From positions 62,001 through 126,000 of the forward strand of contig NZ_JAIQWW010000005.1 of NCBI RefSeq assembly GCF_020164455.1: a stretch of DNA of 64,000 nt, given 5' to 3'. Source of the stretch: Phyllobacterium chamaecytisi (GTDB lineage: Bacteria > Pseudomonadota > Alphaproteobacteria > Rhizobiales > Rhizobiaceae). Positions 36,336 through 44,754 of this stretch are shown here, piece after piece; the stretch's first letter is position 1; each line of letters starts with the position of its first letter. A program made the translations under genes and the position numbers. The notes below the pieces were generated by a model, which worked only from the letters and a program-made list of their open reading frames with translations, ran no database searches and was not told the origin of the DNA.

Positions 36336-37079
36336 ATGATGTCACGCCTCAAAAATAAAGTCGCTTTCATCACCGGCGGAAGCCGCGGCATGGGTGCCGC
36401 AATTGCACTGAAATTGGCCGAGGATGGCGCTGATATCGCCATTACCTATACGAGCGCCGCTTCGAAGGCTGAGGAGACCGTCAAGGCAATCCAGAAGCTG
36501 GGCCGTCGCGCCATCGCCATTAAGGCGGACAATCTCGATGCAGCCGCCATCGAGGCCGCAGTCAACGAGACCCACGCCAAATTTGGCAGGCTGGATATTC
36601 TCGTCAACAACGCCGGCGTCTACTCGATGGATACCGTCGATGCACTGACGCTTGAGGAGTTCGACCGCGTCATGTCCATCCATGTCCGCGCGAGCTTCGT
36701 CGCGGCAAAGGCAGCCGCCGCGCTGATGGGCGCGGGCGGGCGTATCATCAACATCGGCAGCAATCTTGCCGAGATCGTGCCGTTCCCCGGCCTCATTGCC
36801 TATTCAACCAGCAAGGCCGCCCTCATAGGACTGACCAAGGCGCTGGCACGTGATCTTGGCCCAAGGGAAATCACGGCCAACATCGTCCATCCCGGCTCGA
36901 CCGATACGGACATGAATCCCGCCAATGGCGACCACGCTGATGGTCAGCGCGCCCGTATGGCGATTCCAAAATTTGGAGAGGCGAGCGATATCGCCGGTCT
37001 CGTAGCGTTCCTGGCCGGAGACGAAGGGCGTTTCATCACCGGCGCATCGCTCACCATCGACGGCGGCGCCAACGCCTGA
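36336..37079 (+). CDS. SDR family oxidoreductase
   Basis: A 247-residue classical short-chain dehydrogenase. Cofactor motif TGGSRGMGAAIALKLAEDGA (TGxxxGxG), NNAGVYS, catalytic Ser in IINIGSNLAEI and the Y-x-x-x-K pair in YSTSKAALIGL. ITYTSAASKAEE after beta-2 suggests NADP preference. Substrate unknown; FabG-like proteins of this kind with a divergent TetR often detoxify or modify carbonyls. Start MMSRLKNKVAFITGG follows AAAAGG. Confidence 0.9.
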   Translation: MMSRLKNKVAFITGGSRGMGAAIALKLAEDGADIAITYTSAASKAEETVKAIQKLGRRAIAIKADNLDAAAIEAAVNETHAKFGRLDILVNNAGVYSMDTVDALTLEEFDRVMSIHVRASFVAAKAAAALMGAGGRIINIGSNLAEIVPFPGLIAYSTSKAALIGLTKALARDLGPREITANIVHPGSTDTDMNPANGDHADGQRARMAIPKFGEASDIAGLVAFLAGDEGRFITGASLTIDGGANA

Positions 37080-37103
37080 TCTGCATAGCGCAAGGGCAGT
37101 CCC

Positions 37104-37496
37104 TCAGATATCGCCCTTGCGCACGAGCTTGCCTTCTTCCGCCTTGTGGAAATATTGCGAGCAGACCAGCCAGCCCTTCAGCGGTCGCAGAAGCACCAGG
37201 CTACCAAACAACGTCAACGGCAGTGTCGTGATGAGATGCACCCAGATCGGCACTTCATACGTCGTCTGCAGCCACAGTGCGAAGACCAGGGCGGGCACCG
37301 CAACGATCGTCATGGCGAAAAACGCCGGGCCGTCCGCAGGATCGGCGAAGGAATAGTCCAGCTCGCAAACCTCGCAGGACGGCGCCAGTTTGAGAAAGCC
37401 ATCGAACAGATGCCCCTGCTGGCATCGCGGGCAGCGCCCCAGGATCCCGGTTTTCATCGGGTTTTCAGTAGGATGATAATGAACAATGTGAGCCAT
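37104..37496 (-). CDS. DUF983 family zinc-ribbon membrane protein
   Basis: A 130-residue protein. N-terminal zinc-ribbon-like CPRCQQGHLF...CEVCELDY (four Cys), then two membrane segments (about residues 57-76 and 81-103, including LITTLPLTLFGSLVLLRPLKGW). DUF983 proteins are frequent in alphaproteobacteria; role unknown, some lie near cytochrome oxidase genes. ATG 37496 gives MAHIVHYHPTENPMKTG. It is divergent from a MocR-type regulator, with shared operator-like motifs, so that regulator may control it. Confidence 0.85.
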   Translation of the reverse strand: MAHIVHYHPTENPMKTGILGRCPRCQQGHLFDGFLKLAPSCEVCELDYSFADPADGPAFFAMTIVAVPALVFALWLQTTYEVPIWVHLITTLPLTLFGSLVLLRPLKGWLVCSQYFHKAEEGKLVRKGDI

Positions 37497-37522
37497 GGTC
37501 TTGCCTTTCGACCCTATTGTAT

Positions 37523-37684
37523 CTGTATGGCCTTCGACATCGACATCCATACAATTGGTAATTTACTACCGGACACATACTCCTTGTAGGGAGTAAATGA
37601 AAGAAATATTTGCCATATAGCGGCAATTTGACTTGCCAAAATCCCGTTCGGTCTATAATTGTATGGATAAATGCCCATACAAAG
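37523..37684. promoter_or_regulatory. MocR/DUF983 divergent regulatory region
   Basis: Four half-sites of one motif: CTGTATGG (37523-37530), CCATACAATT (37547-37556), AATTGTATGG (37657-37666) and CCCATACAAAG (37674-37684). They form two GTATGG...CCATAC pairs, one per gene. TATAAT (37654-37659) overlaps the right pair, with TTGACT or TTGCCA upstream as a -35. The pattern fits autoregulation by the MocR protein and control of the DUF983 gene. Confidence 0.65.
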
Positions 37685-37693
37685 AGTCGAACC

Positions 37694-39073
37694 ATGGCCC
37701 TCTGGAAGCCTCGCATCGCTGCCACGTCGAGATACAAGCATCAAGGCATCGTCGATGCCTTGAATGCCGATATCGCCGCTCGCCTGCTGACTTCAGGCGA
37801 TGCGCTGCCGCCGCAACGGGAGATCGCGCGCCAGCTTGGCGTCGATCTTACCACAGTTACGCGCGCGCTGAACGAGGCGCGTCGTCTCGATCTGATCGAG
37901 GCCAGAACTGGCGCGGGTACATTCGTGAAACAGCAGGCGGTTGCCCCGAGAGTGGCACCTCCGGCAGCCGAACTCGACCTCAGCATGAACATACCGCCGC
38001 AACCAGCCGCGGCCCGTTTGCCCGACCGGATCGCCGAAGGCATCAGCGCATTGCTGGCCGGACCCTCCAGCCGGTTTCTTTCCTATCAGGAGATTACCGG
38101 CATCGAAGCCGCACGGCATGCCGCCGCGCAATGGCTGATGCCGCGTTTTGGCCATGCGCCCTCGCCCGACAATATTCTGGTTGCTGGCGGTGCACAAAGT
38201 GCGCTCTTCGCCATTTGCAGCCTCGTAGCCGCCAATGGCGCCATTTGCGCTGGCGCCCACACCTATCCGGGGCTCAAATCCGTCGCCGCAACCCTCGGTA
38301 TCGCGCTTCATGCGCTTGCCATGGATGAATTCGGCATATTGCCTCAGTCGTTCGAACAACGTTGCCGGGACCATGCCCCCAAGGCGCTTTACATCGTTCC
38401 CTCCATCGACAATCCGACCACGGCCACCATGCCGCTGAAACGCCGGCACGAGATCGTCGAAATCGCTCGCCGATACAGGGTCGCAATTATCGAGGACGAT
38501 CCCTATACGGAACTTCTGGACGAGCCGCTGCCGGCTCTCGCGTCCCTGGCGCCGGAGATTACCTGGCACATCGCAACATTGTCGAAATGTGCAACGCCCG
38601 CCCTGCGTGTCGCCTTTGTGGCCTGTCCCTCAGCGCTGGATGTGTTGAAGCTCACATCTTCCCTGCGCGCCAGCAATCCCGGCGCGTCGCCGTTGTTGGC
38701 CGCCCTCACGACAAGCTGGATCGAAAACGGCACCCTGCAGCAGATCGCATCTGCCGTACGGGAAGAGAGCCGCGCGCGGCAATCACTTGCTGCGGTCATT
38801 CTCAAGGATTGGAAATACGCCGCCGGACCGGCAGGCCATCATCTTTGGCTCACTCTTCCCGAACATTGGAAAGCCGCCGAGTTCGCCGCACTTGCCCGCC
38901 GTTCCGGTCTTGGCATCGTGGCCGCGCCCGCCTTCGGCGTTGGAACTTCGCCGGACGAGGCCGTTCGCGTTTCACTTGGCGCCGCACCGGATCGTCCGCG
39001 CCTCGAACAGGGATTGCTAATGCTGGACCGGCTGCTGCATGAACCGCAGTTCTCGACAGGTTTGATTGTCTAG
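37694..39073 (+). CDS. MocR-type GntR/aminotransferase regulator
   Basis: A 459-residue fusion of a GntR winged helix (about 1-80; ALPPQREIARQLGVDLTTVTRALNEARRLDLIEARTGAGTFV) and a fold-type I aminotransferase-like domain (about 110-455). The PLP lysine is K298 in IATLSKCATPALRVAF; PSIDNPTTATM and IIEDDPYTELL are the cofactor-pocket motifs. Family members use the PLP domain as an effector sensor (e.g. PdxR, GabR). The regulated pathway is unknown. The stop is the TAG at the left end of the element at 39070. Confidence 0.92.
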   Translation: MALWKPRIAATSRYKHQGIVDALNADIAARLLTSGDALPPQREIARQLGVDLTTVTRALNEARRLDLIEARTGAGTFVKQQAVAPRVAPPAAELDLSMNIPPQPAAARLPDRIAEGISALLAGPSSRFLSYQEITGIEAARHAAAQWLMPRFGHAPSPDNILVAGGAQSALFAICSLVAANGAICAGAHTYPGLKSVAATLGIALHALAMDEFGILPQSFEQRCRDHAPKALYIVPSIDNPTTATMPLKRRHEIVEIARRYRVAIIEDDPYTELLDEPLPALASLAPEITWHIATLSKCATPALRVAFVACPSALDVLKLTSSLRASNPGASPLLAALTTSWIENGTLQQIASAVREESRARQSLAAVILKDWKYAAGPAGHHLWLTLPEHWKAAEFAALARRSGLGIVAAPAFGVGTSPDEAVRVSLGAAPDRPRLEQGLLMLDRLLHEPQFSTGLIV

Positions 39074-39126
39074 AGCAAATTCCCTCCAGCAGAACAGCTC
39101 TTAATATACAAAGCTTGCTCTAGAGA
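39070..39126. repeat. Short CTAG-ended inverted repeat between convergent genes
   Basis: CTAGAGCAA ... (AAGC)TTGCTCTAG, about 55 bp, between mocR-type and ogt genes. As at 9290, the left CTAG gives the TAG stop of the plus-strand gene and the right CTAG the TAG stop of the minus-strand gene. It may act as a two-way terminator. Confidence 0.65.
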
Positions 39127-39689
39127 AAGCTTCCCTGGGCCGTAATCGGATGGAACACTGGTTGCCTGGCCATGCCGGCGAATATCCGGTGTTCGAGGTC
39201 GAGCAGGAAGCGCTTGCGCCGCTGCCCGCCGCCATAACCGGTCAGCGAGCCATCCGCGCCAATGACGCGGTGGCACGGTACGACGATTGCAACCCTGTTT
39301 TGCCCATTGGCTGCACCCACGGCACGGCTCGAACCCGGCTTGCCGAGATCCCGGGCTATGCCGCCATATGTGCGTGTTTCCCCATAAGGGATAGCATGGA
39401 GGGTCGACCATATCTGCCGCTGAAATGCCATCCCCGGCAGCACGAGCGGTGTTTCGAACCCGGTGAGCTTGCCGGCAAAATAATCGGCGAGCTCGGCCTC
39501 GATCTGCTCAAGCACGGCGTTGCGGCCAGGTTCGATGGAATAGCCATAGCGTTTTTCGAGCTCCTCGACCTCCACCGGCAAGGCTGGCCGATCGTGAAAC
39601 TCCAGCAATGACAACCCGTCGTCGCCCGCCATCGCAATCATGGGTCCAAGAGGCGTCTGAATGGACTTTCGTACCAAGGTCTTCATCAC
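39120..39689 (-). CDS. ogt: Methylated-DNA--[protein]-cysteine S-methyltransferase
   Basis: A 189-residue suicide DNA-repair protein that removes O6-alkyl groups from guanine. The acceptor C139 is in IVVPCHRVIGADGSLTGYGGG; the HTH that flips the base is around FQRQIWSTLHAIPYGETRTYGGIARDLGKPGSSRAVGAANGQN. An N-terminal ribonuclease-like domain precedes it. No Ada regulatory domain, so it is the constitutive Ogt type. The last codons read HPITAQGSFL. Confidence 0.93.
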   Translation of the reverse strand: MMKTLVRKSIQTPLGPMIAMAGDDGLSLLEFHDRPALPVEVEELEKRYGYSIEPGRNAVLEQIEAELADYFAGKLTGFETPLVLPGMAFQRQIWSTLHAIPYGETRTYGGIARDLGKPGSSRAVGAANGQNRVAIVVPCHRVIGADGSLTGYGGGQRRKRFLLDLEHRIFAGMARQPVFHPITAQGSFL

Positions 39690-39745
39690 ATCAATCTCCG
39701 GTTCGCGCGTGATTCTAGCATCTCAGCGTGCGACGCCCACCCGAT

Positions 39746-40513
39746 TCATGCGTTCCTGCCGGCAATAGTAACAACCGTACCCGCCGCATGCAGCGCCTGC
39801 ATGATGTCGGCCGGCGGTTCATGGTCGGTCACCAGTTCACCGAACCCGCCAAAACCACAGACCTGAACCAGGCCGCGTTTGCCGAATTTCGCCGCGTCTG
39901 TGATGGCGATCGAACGTGTACCGCGCGACAATACCGTACGGGCAAATTCCGCCTCTTCCAGGTCGTAGTCGGTAAGGCCGCCAATCGCATCCATCGCACC
40001 AACGGAAATAACAGAATGGGCGACACTGAAACGGTTGACATACTCGATGGCCGAGACGCCGAAGGCCGCTCCGCTATCCCGGCGCAACTCACCGCCCGCC
40101 ATGAAAACCCTGTTGCCATTCACGGTCGCCAACGTTCGGGCAATATCGGATGAATTGGTTACGACCGTCAGGTTCCGGTGCTGTAGCAACTCGCGGGCGA
40201 GAAAACTCGTGGTCGTACCAGTGTCCAGCATGATGGATTCGCCGTCCTGGATAGTCCGCGCCACCCATTGGGCAATCACGCGCTTGGCTGGAGCGTTTTC
40301 GCGCATGCGTATCTCGAAAGGCGCCTCACCCAGATGCTGCGGCAGCCCAATGGCACCATGGATTTTGACGATTATACCCTCATCGGTCATGGGCTTTACG
40401 TCGCGCCGGATCGTTTCCAGGGATACGCCAAGTTTTTGCGCCAGATCGGCGATTGAAATGGTTCCCTCGTCCTGCAGCAGCCGTTTTATTTCGCCGTGTC
40501 GTTTGGAATTCAT
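39746..40513 (-). CDS. DeoR family transcriptional regulator
   Basis: A 255-residue repressor: N-terminal DeoR HTH (MNSKRHGEIKRLLQDEGTISIADLAQKLGVSLETIRRDVKPM) and a C-terminal sugar-phosphate-sensor domain (ESIMLDTGTTTSFLARELL, AGGELRRDSGAAFGVSAIEYV, FARTVLSRGTRSIAITDAAKFGKRGLVQVCGF). DeoR-type sensors usually bind phosphorylated metabolites, which fits the adjacent kinase-like gene. It is divergent from that gene. ATG 40513 was chosen because it begins the HTH domain. Confidence 0.9.
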   Translation of the reverse strand: MNSKRHGEIKRLLQDEGTISIADLAQKLGVSLETIRRDVKPMTDEGIIVKIHGAIGLPQHLGEAPFEIRMRENAPAKRVIAQWVARTIQDGESIMLDTGTTTSFLARELLQHRNLTVVTNSSDIARTLATVNGNRVFMAGGELRRDSGAAFGVSAIEYVNRFSVAHSVISVGAMDAIGGLTDYDLEEAEFARTVLSRGTRSIAITDAAKFGKRGLVQVCGFGGFGELVTDHEPPADIMQALHAAGTVVTIAGRNA

Positions 40514-40553
40514 GCCCGAAACCCTAGCCAAGAGTAAATTATCCGCAAGATTA

Positions 40554-40600
40554 CCACACGATTCCCACAAATTTGTCATCAAAGCCACAAATCACCACAA
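40554..40600. promoter_or_regulatory. Phased CCACAA repeats, probable DeoR operator
   Basis: CCACAC/CCACAA boxes start at 40554, 40565, 40585 and 40595, i.e. 11, 20 and 10 bp apart, all on one face of the helix, just upstream of the DeoR-type gene. A perfect -35 TTGACA follows at 40608-40613 toward the kinase gene, without a good -10 at normal spacing before the repeat element at 40650. Confidence 0.55.
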
Positions 40601-40649
40601 AAACGTGTTGACATAGGTGAAATAAAGGTGGAAAGTCACATTATTAGAT

Positions 40650-40827
40650 AAATACGTGGTTCGACAGGCTCATCATGAGGGGTAGTATCCCTGCAAATAA
40701 TCAAAAAGCAGTTATGGGGGTGCGAAACAGAAGTCTTTGCCACAGACGGATTCCTGTTCTTGGAGAGCCCACAACCCTCCTTCAGCAGACCAACTCCGTC
40801 ATGGTGAGTCTGTCGAACCACGTATTT
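40650..40827. repeat. MITE-like element with 29-bp inverted ends upstream of the kinase-like gene
   Basis: About 178 bp. Terminal arms AAATACGTGGTTCGACAG... (40650-40678) and the reverse complement (40799-40827) match at 27 of 29 positions. The interior has no ORF I would support. The right end is 8 bp before the ATG at 40836, so the kinase gene's 5' leader and ribosome site fall in the element. Similar TGGTTCGA...ACCATGA repeats are widespread in rhizobia. Confidence 0.75.
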
Positions 40828-40835
40828 GTCAGCCG

Positions 40836-41738
40836 ATGACAGCAACTTCTGCAATCTCTTCCGCAGTCAAAGAACGCATTGCCGCTCTGCCACTCTGGCA
40901 GGGCGATATTCATATTGCTCTTTTGAAGGGCGGCATTAGCAACGAGAGCTATGTCGTCGAGGATAACAGTCGCAAATATGTCGTTCGCTTCGGCAAGGAC
41001 TATCCATTTCATCATGTGTTTCGCGACCGCGAGGCGATGACCGCCGAGGCGGCCCATCGCGCCGGTTTTGCCCCCGAACTGTTCCACGCGGGCGACGGCG
41101 TCATGGTTACCGCGTTCCTCGGAGCGCACACCTACTCCGCAAGCGATGTTCGCGCCAATATTTCACGCGTGGCGCAGATGATCCGGCAATTCCACACGAC
41201 GATGCCCGAACATATCCTCGGACCGGGTTTCATGTTCTGGGTCTTCCATGTCATCCGTGACTATGCCCGCACGCTGCAGGCGGGCAACAGCCGCATGGTA
41301 CCGCGCCTTGCTGCCTATCTCGCCATCGCCTCGGAAATGGAGGCGGTGCAACGGCCGTTGCCAATCATCTTCAGCCACAACGATCTCTTGCCTGCCAACA
41401 TACTCGATGATGGCAATCGCCTCTGGCTGATCGATTTCGAGTATGCGGGTTTTTCGACTTCGATGTTCGATCTTGCGGGCCTTGCCTCCAATGCGGGATT
41501 AAGCGAAGACGAATCCGAGGCCTTGCTTGCCGCCTATTTTCAAGGCGCACCCGACCGCGAACTCAAGCGCGCCCATGCCGCCATGCAATGCGCCTCACTG
41601 CTACGCGAAGCCATGTGGAGCATGGTTTCCGAGCTCTACCTCGACGCGCCCGGTATCGATTACGTCGCCTATACAACCGAGAATTTATTGAAGCTTGATC
41701 AGGCGCTCGATCAATATAGGTCAAGCTATGGAAAATAG
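40836..41738 (+). CDS. Choline/ethanolamine kinase-like phosphotransferase
   Basis: A 300-residue aminoglycoside/choline kinase (APH) family protein, LicA-like. Catalytic region: D183 and N188 in IFSHNDLLPANIL and metal-binding D200 in LIDFEYAG; the nucleotide-binding side shows LLKGGISNESYVVEDNSRKYVVRFG. It probably phosphorylates a small amino-alcohol, but the substrate is not settled. Start MTATSAISSAVKERI lies right after an inverted-repeat element and has no clear Shine-Dalgarno. A second repeat separates it from the FAD/GcvT-type gene. Confidence 0.85.
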   Translation: MTATSAISSAVKERIAALPLWQGDIHIALLKGGISNESYVVEDNSRKYVVRFGKDYPFHHVFRDREAMTAEAAHRAGFAPELFHAGDGVMVTAFLGAHTYSASDVRANISRVAQMIRQFHTTMPEHILGPGFMFWVFHVIRDYARTLQAGNSRMVPRLAAYLAIASEMEAVQRPLPIIFSHNDLLPANILDDGNRLWLIDFEYAGFSTSMFDLAGLASNAGLSEDESEALLAAYFQGAPDRELKRAHAAMQCASLLREAMWSMVSELYLDAPGIDYVAYTTENLLKLDQALDQYRSSYGK

Positions 41739-41757
41739 GGCAAGTTTATCCGCTCGT

Positions 41758-41943
41758 GCAGAGGGCACCGCCTCCTACCCTCCCCCTTGTGGGGAGGGAC
41801 GGAGCAAAGCGACGGGGAGGGGTTCTTTCTTGACTATCAAAACCTTATTCGCGGCACGCACAGGCTCGGATCAAAAAGCCCCCCCCTGCTGCTGCGCAGC
41901 CTCCCTCCCCACAAGGGGGAGGATAGGAGGCGGTGCCTTCTGC
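41758..41943. repeat. MITE-like element with 42-bp inverted ends
   Basis: Arms 41758-41799 and 41902-41943 are reverse complements at 40 of 42 positions (cores CCTCCCCCTTGTGGGGAGGG and its complement), around a 102-bp centre without an ORF. It lies between the kinase-like gene and the FAD/GcvT-type gene. The C/G-rich arm type is common in Hyphomicrobiales intergenic DNA. The transcript would form a very stable hairpin. Confidence 0.85.
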
Positions 41944-41990
41944 CAACAAGCGTCAGGAAAAACTGCCTTTCATAGAGAGACTATATTATT

Positions 41991-44435
41991 ATGACCCTGC
42001 CCTCCCATGCCCAGATCGTCGTCATTGGCGGCGGGATTATCGGCTGCTCGACGGCCTATCATCTGGCCAAGGATCACAAGGCCGACGTGGTATTGCTGGA
42101 AATGGGGCAATTGACCTCTGGCTCGACATGGCACGCGGCGGGGCTGGTCGGTCAACTGCGTTCCTCCGCCTCGATTACCCGCGTGCTCAAATATTCCGTC
42201 GATCTCTACAAACGTCTCGATGAGGAAACGGGCCTTGCGACGGGCTGGAAAATGACCGGCTGTCTGCGCCTGGCCACCAATCAGGACCGCTGGACCGAGT
42301 TCCGCCGCCTCGCAACCACTGCGGGAAGTTTCGGCATGGAAATGCACCTCCTCTCCCCGCAGGAGGTCAAAGCCATGTTCCCGCTGATGCGTGTCGATGA
42401 TCTCGTTGGCGCGAGCTGGTTGCCAACCGACGGGCAGGCCAGCCCTTCTGACATCACCCAATCACTGGCGCGCGGCGCCCGCATGCATGGCGCAAAACTG
42501 ATCGAGAACGTACGCGTCACCGGCTTCGAGATGAATGGCGACCGGATCGTCAAGGTCAAGACCGATCAGGGCGACATTGCCTGCGAAAAAGTCGTCAATT
42601 GCGCCGGCCAATGGGCGCGGCAGGTGGGTGAGATGGCGGGCATCAATGTGCCGCTGCAGCCGGTGAAGCATCAGTACATCATTACCGAAAAGATCGACGG
42701 GCTTTCATCCAATGCGCCGACGATCCGCGATCCGGACCGGCGGACCTATTTCAAGGAAGAAGTCGGCGGCCTGGTCATGGGCGGCTACGAGCCCAATCCA
42801 CAGAGCTGGATGACTGGCGACGTCCCCAATGATTGGCAGTTCCGCCTGTTCGATGATGATTTTGATCATTTCGAGCAGCATATGCTCGCTGCGATCGAAC
42901 GTATCCCCGCGCTTGAAACCGTTGGCGTCAAGCAGATGATCAACGGCCCGGAGAGCTTTACGCCCGACGGCAATTTCATCCTCGGCGTCGCGCCGGAATG
43001 TTCCAACATGTTCGTCGGGGCTGGCTTCAACGCGTTTGGCATCGCCTCCGGCGGTGGCGCGGGCTGGGTGCTGGCACAATGGGCCATCGATGGCGAAGCA
43101 CCGCTCGACCTCTGGACCGTCGACATCAGGCGCTTCTCCAATCTCCACCGCAATCGCGACTGGGTCCGCGACCGCACGCTGGAAGCCTATGGCAAGCACT
43201 ACACGGTCGGCTTTCCGCACGAGGAGTATGTGTCCGGGCGCCCCGCCATCGTCTCGCCGCTCTATGAGCGCTTGCAGCAGCATCGCGCCGTCTTCGGTTC
43301 CAAGCTCGGCTGGGAGCGACCGAACTGGTTTGCACCAGAAGGGACGCCTGCAGAAGACGTCTATTCCATGGGCCGCCAGAACTGGTTCAATGCGGTTGGG
43401 GAAGAACACCGGCACGTGCGCGACAAGGTCGGCATCTTCGACCAGTCTTCCTTCGCCAAGTTCGAACTGACTGGCAGGGACGCCGCAACGGCGCTCGACG
43501 CCATCTGCGCCAATGATGTGTCAAAACCATCAGGCCGCCTGACCTATACGCAGCTCCTGAATACGCGCGGAGGCATCGAGTGCGACCTGACCGTTGCGCG
43601 GCTATCCGACGACCGCTTCTACATTGTCACCGGCACCGGCTTTCGCACCCATGACTTCGCCTGGATCCGGGATCACATCGGCAAAGACCTCGATGCGAAA
43701 CTCACCGACGTAACCGAGAACTTCGGCACCCTTTCGCTGATGGGGCCGAAGGCCCGCGACGTGCTAGCCGGGGTCACCAACGCCGACGTCAGCAACAACA
43801 CCTTCCCTTTTGGCCATGTTCGCGAGATCGAGATCGCAGGAACAACCGTTCGCGCCCTGCGCATCACCTATGTCGGCGAACTCGGCTGGGAGTTGCATGT
43901 GCCGATTGCTGCGACCGGCGAGGTCTTTGATGCTCTGATGCTAGCCGGCAAAGAATTCGGCATCAGGCCGGTCGGCTATCGGGCACTCGAATCCCTGCGT
44001 CTGGAGAAGGGCTACCGCGCCTGGGGTTCCGACATCACCCCGAATGACTCACCTTTCGAGGCTGGGCTCGGCTGGGCGGTGAAACTGCGCAAGGACACCG
44101 AATTCGTCGGACGGCAGGCGAGCGAGGCCATCCATGCCGCTCCGCTCAAAAAACGCCTCGCAACGTTCACAGTCGTGGATAAGGACGTCGTATTGCTCGG
44201 CCGCGAGACCATCCTGCGCAATGGCGAGCCGGTCGGCTATCTTACCAGCGGCGGCTATGGCTATACGGTCGATAGTCCGATCGGTCTCGGCTATGTGCGC
44301 AACGCCGATGGTATCAGCGATGCATTCCTCACCGATGGAAAATATGAGCTCATCGTCGCCAATGAACGCTACGCCGCCCAAGTCCATCTGGAGCCACTGT
44401 ATGATCCGGAAAATGCGCGGGTGAAGGAGCTGTAA
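41991..44435 (+). CDS. Dimethylglycine/sarcosine dehydrogenase-like FAD-GcvT protein
   Basis: An 814-residue two-part enzyme. N-terminal FAD-dependent DAO domain (about 7-370; IVVIGGGIIGCSTAYHLA, and GSTWHAAGL, where the His is the covalent-FAD type position in DMGDH), an FAO_M linker (about 375-430), then GcvT and GcvT-C folate-binding domains (about 430-810; GTLSLMGPKARDVL, YVGELGWELHVP). Such enzymes oxidatively demethylate N-methylated amines and pass the C1 unit to tetrahydrofolate. Substrate here unknown. Genetically close to a kinase-like gene and a DeoR regulator. Confidence 0.88.
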   Translation: MTLPSHAQIVVIGGGIIGCSTAYHLAKDHKADVVLLEMGQLTSGSTWHAAGLVGQLRSSASITRVLKYSVDLYKRLDEETGLATGWKMTGCLRLATNQDRWTEFRRLATTAGSFGMEMHLLSPQEVKAMFPLMRVDDLVGASWLPTDGQASPSDITQSLARGARMHGAKLIENVRVTGFEMNGDRIVKVKTDQGDIACEKVVNCAGQWARQVGEMAGINVPLQPVKHQYIITEKIDGLSSNAPTIRDPDRRTYFKEEVGGLVMGGYEPNPQSWMTGDVPNDWQFRLFDDDFDHFEQHMLAAIERIPALETVGVKQMINGPESFTPDGNFILGVAPECSNMFVGAGFNAFGIASGGGAGWVLAQWAIDGEAPLDLWTVDIRRFSNLHRNRDWVRDRTLEAYGKHYTVGFPHEEYVSGRPAIVSPLYERLQQHRAVFGSKLGWERPNWFAPEGTPAEDVYSMGRQNWFNAVGEEHRHVRDKVGIFDQSSFAKFELTGRDAATALDAICANDVSKPSGRLTYTQLLNTRGGIECDLTVARLSDDRFYIVTGTGFRTHDFAWIRDHIGKDLDAKLTDVTENFGTLSLMGPKARDVLAGVTNADVSNNTFPFGHVREIEIAGTTVRALRITYVGELGWELHVPIAATGEVFDALMLAGKEFGIRPVGYRALESLRLEKGYRAWGSDITPNDSPFEAGLGWAVKLRKDTEFVGRQASEAIHAAPLKKRLATFTVVDKDVVLLGRETILRNGEPVGYLTSGGYGYTVDSPIGLGYVRNADGISDAFLTDGKYELIVANERYAAQVHLEPLYDPENARVKEL

Positions 44436-44485
44436 CCGGAATGAGGCCCTTCATCGTAAGACTTTGAACCCAAGATCGCGATACC

Positions 44486-44505
44486 CCTGCGCTTTTGGCG
44501 CAGGA
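44486..44505 (+). terminator. Hairpin after the FAD/GcvT-type gene
   Basis: CCTGCGC-TTTTG-GCGCAGG stem about 50 bp past the stop. There is no T-tract on the plus strand, so it is at best a weak or Rho-assisted terminator. Confidence 0.35.
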
Positions 44506-44754
44506 TAAGCCGAATCTCGCACAAGAATCGGCAAAACCCACACAACAATCGTCGATTCCGGCGCATGTTTATCAATCGGAGCGCGAAAATTAGTTGCACG
44601 AAGTTGTGTTTTTTGCAGCAAATCAAAAGACTTGACTTTGGCCTTCGACAGGACCAAATGCACATCGTGCGGACCTGTGTCCACAAGTCTGTATATCTTC
44701 AACCGGAGTTAAATCTCTCATGCCCAGCGACGACAGTAGTAGTCGATTGTTTGC

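Noticed and set aside
41739-41990. CRISPR-like repeat suggested by repeated CCTCCCC/GGGGAGG strings
   Set aside because: There are only two arms, in inverted orientation, with a single 102-bp centre; this is an inverted-repeat element, not an array.
44451-44702. 83-codon minus-strand frame in the gap before mgtE
   Set aside because: Needs a TTG start without a ribosome site, resembles no family I know, and would end close to the FAD/GcvT-type gene. It cannot be fully excluded; a homology search would settle it.
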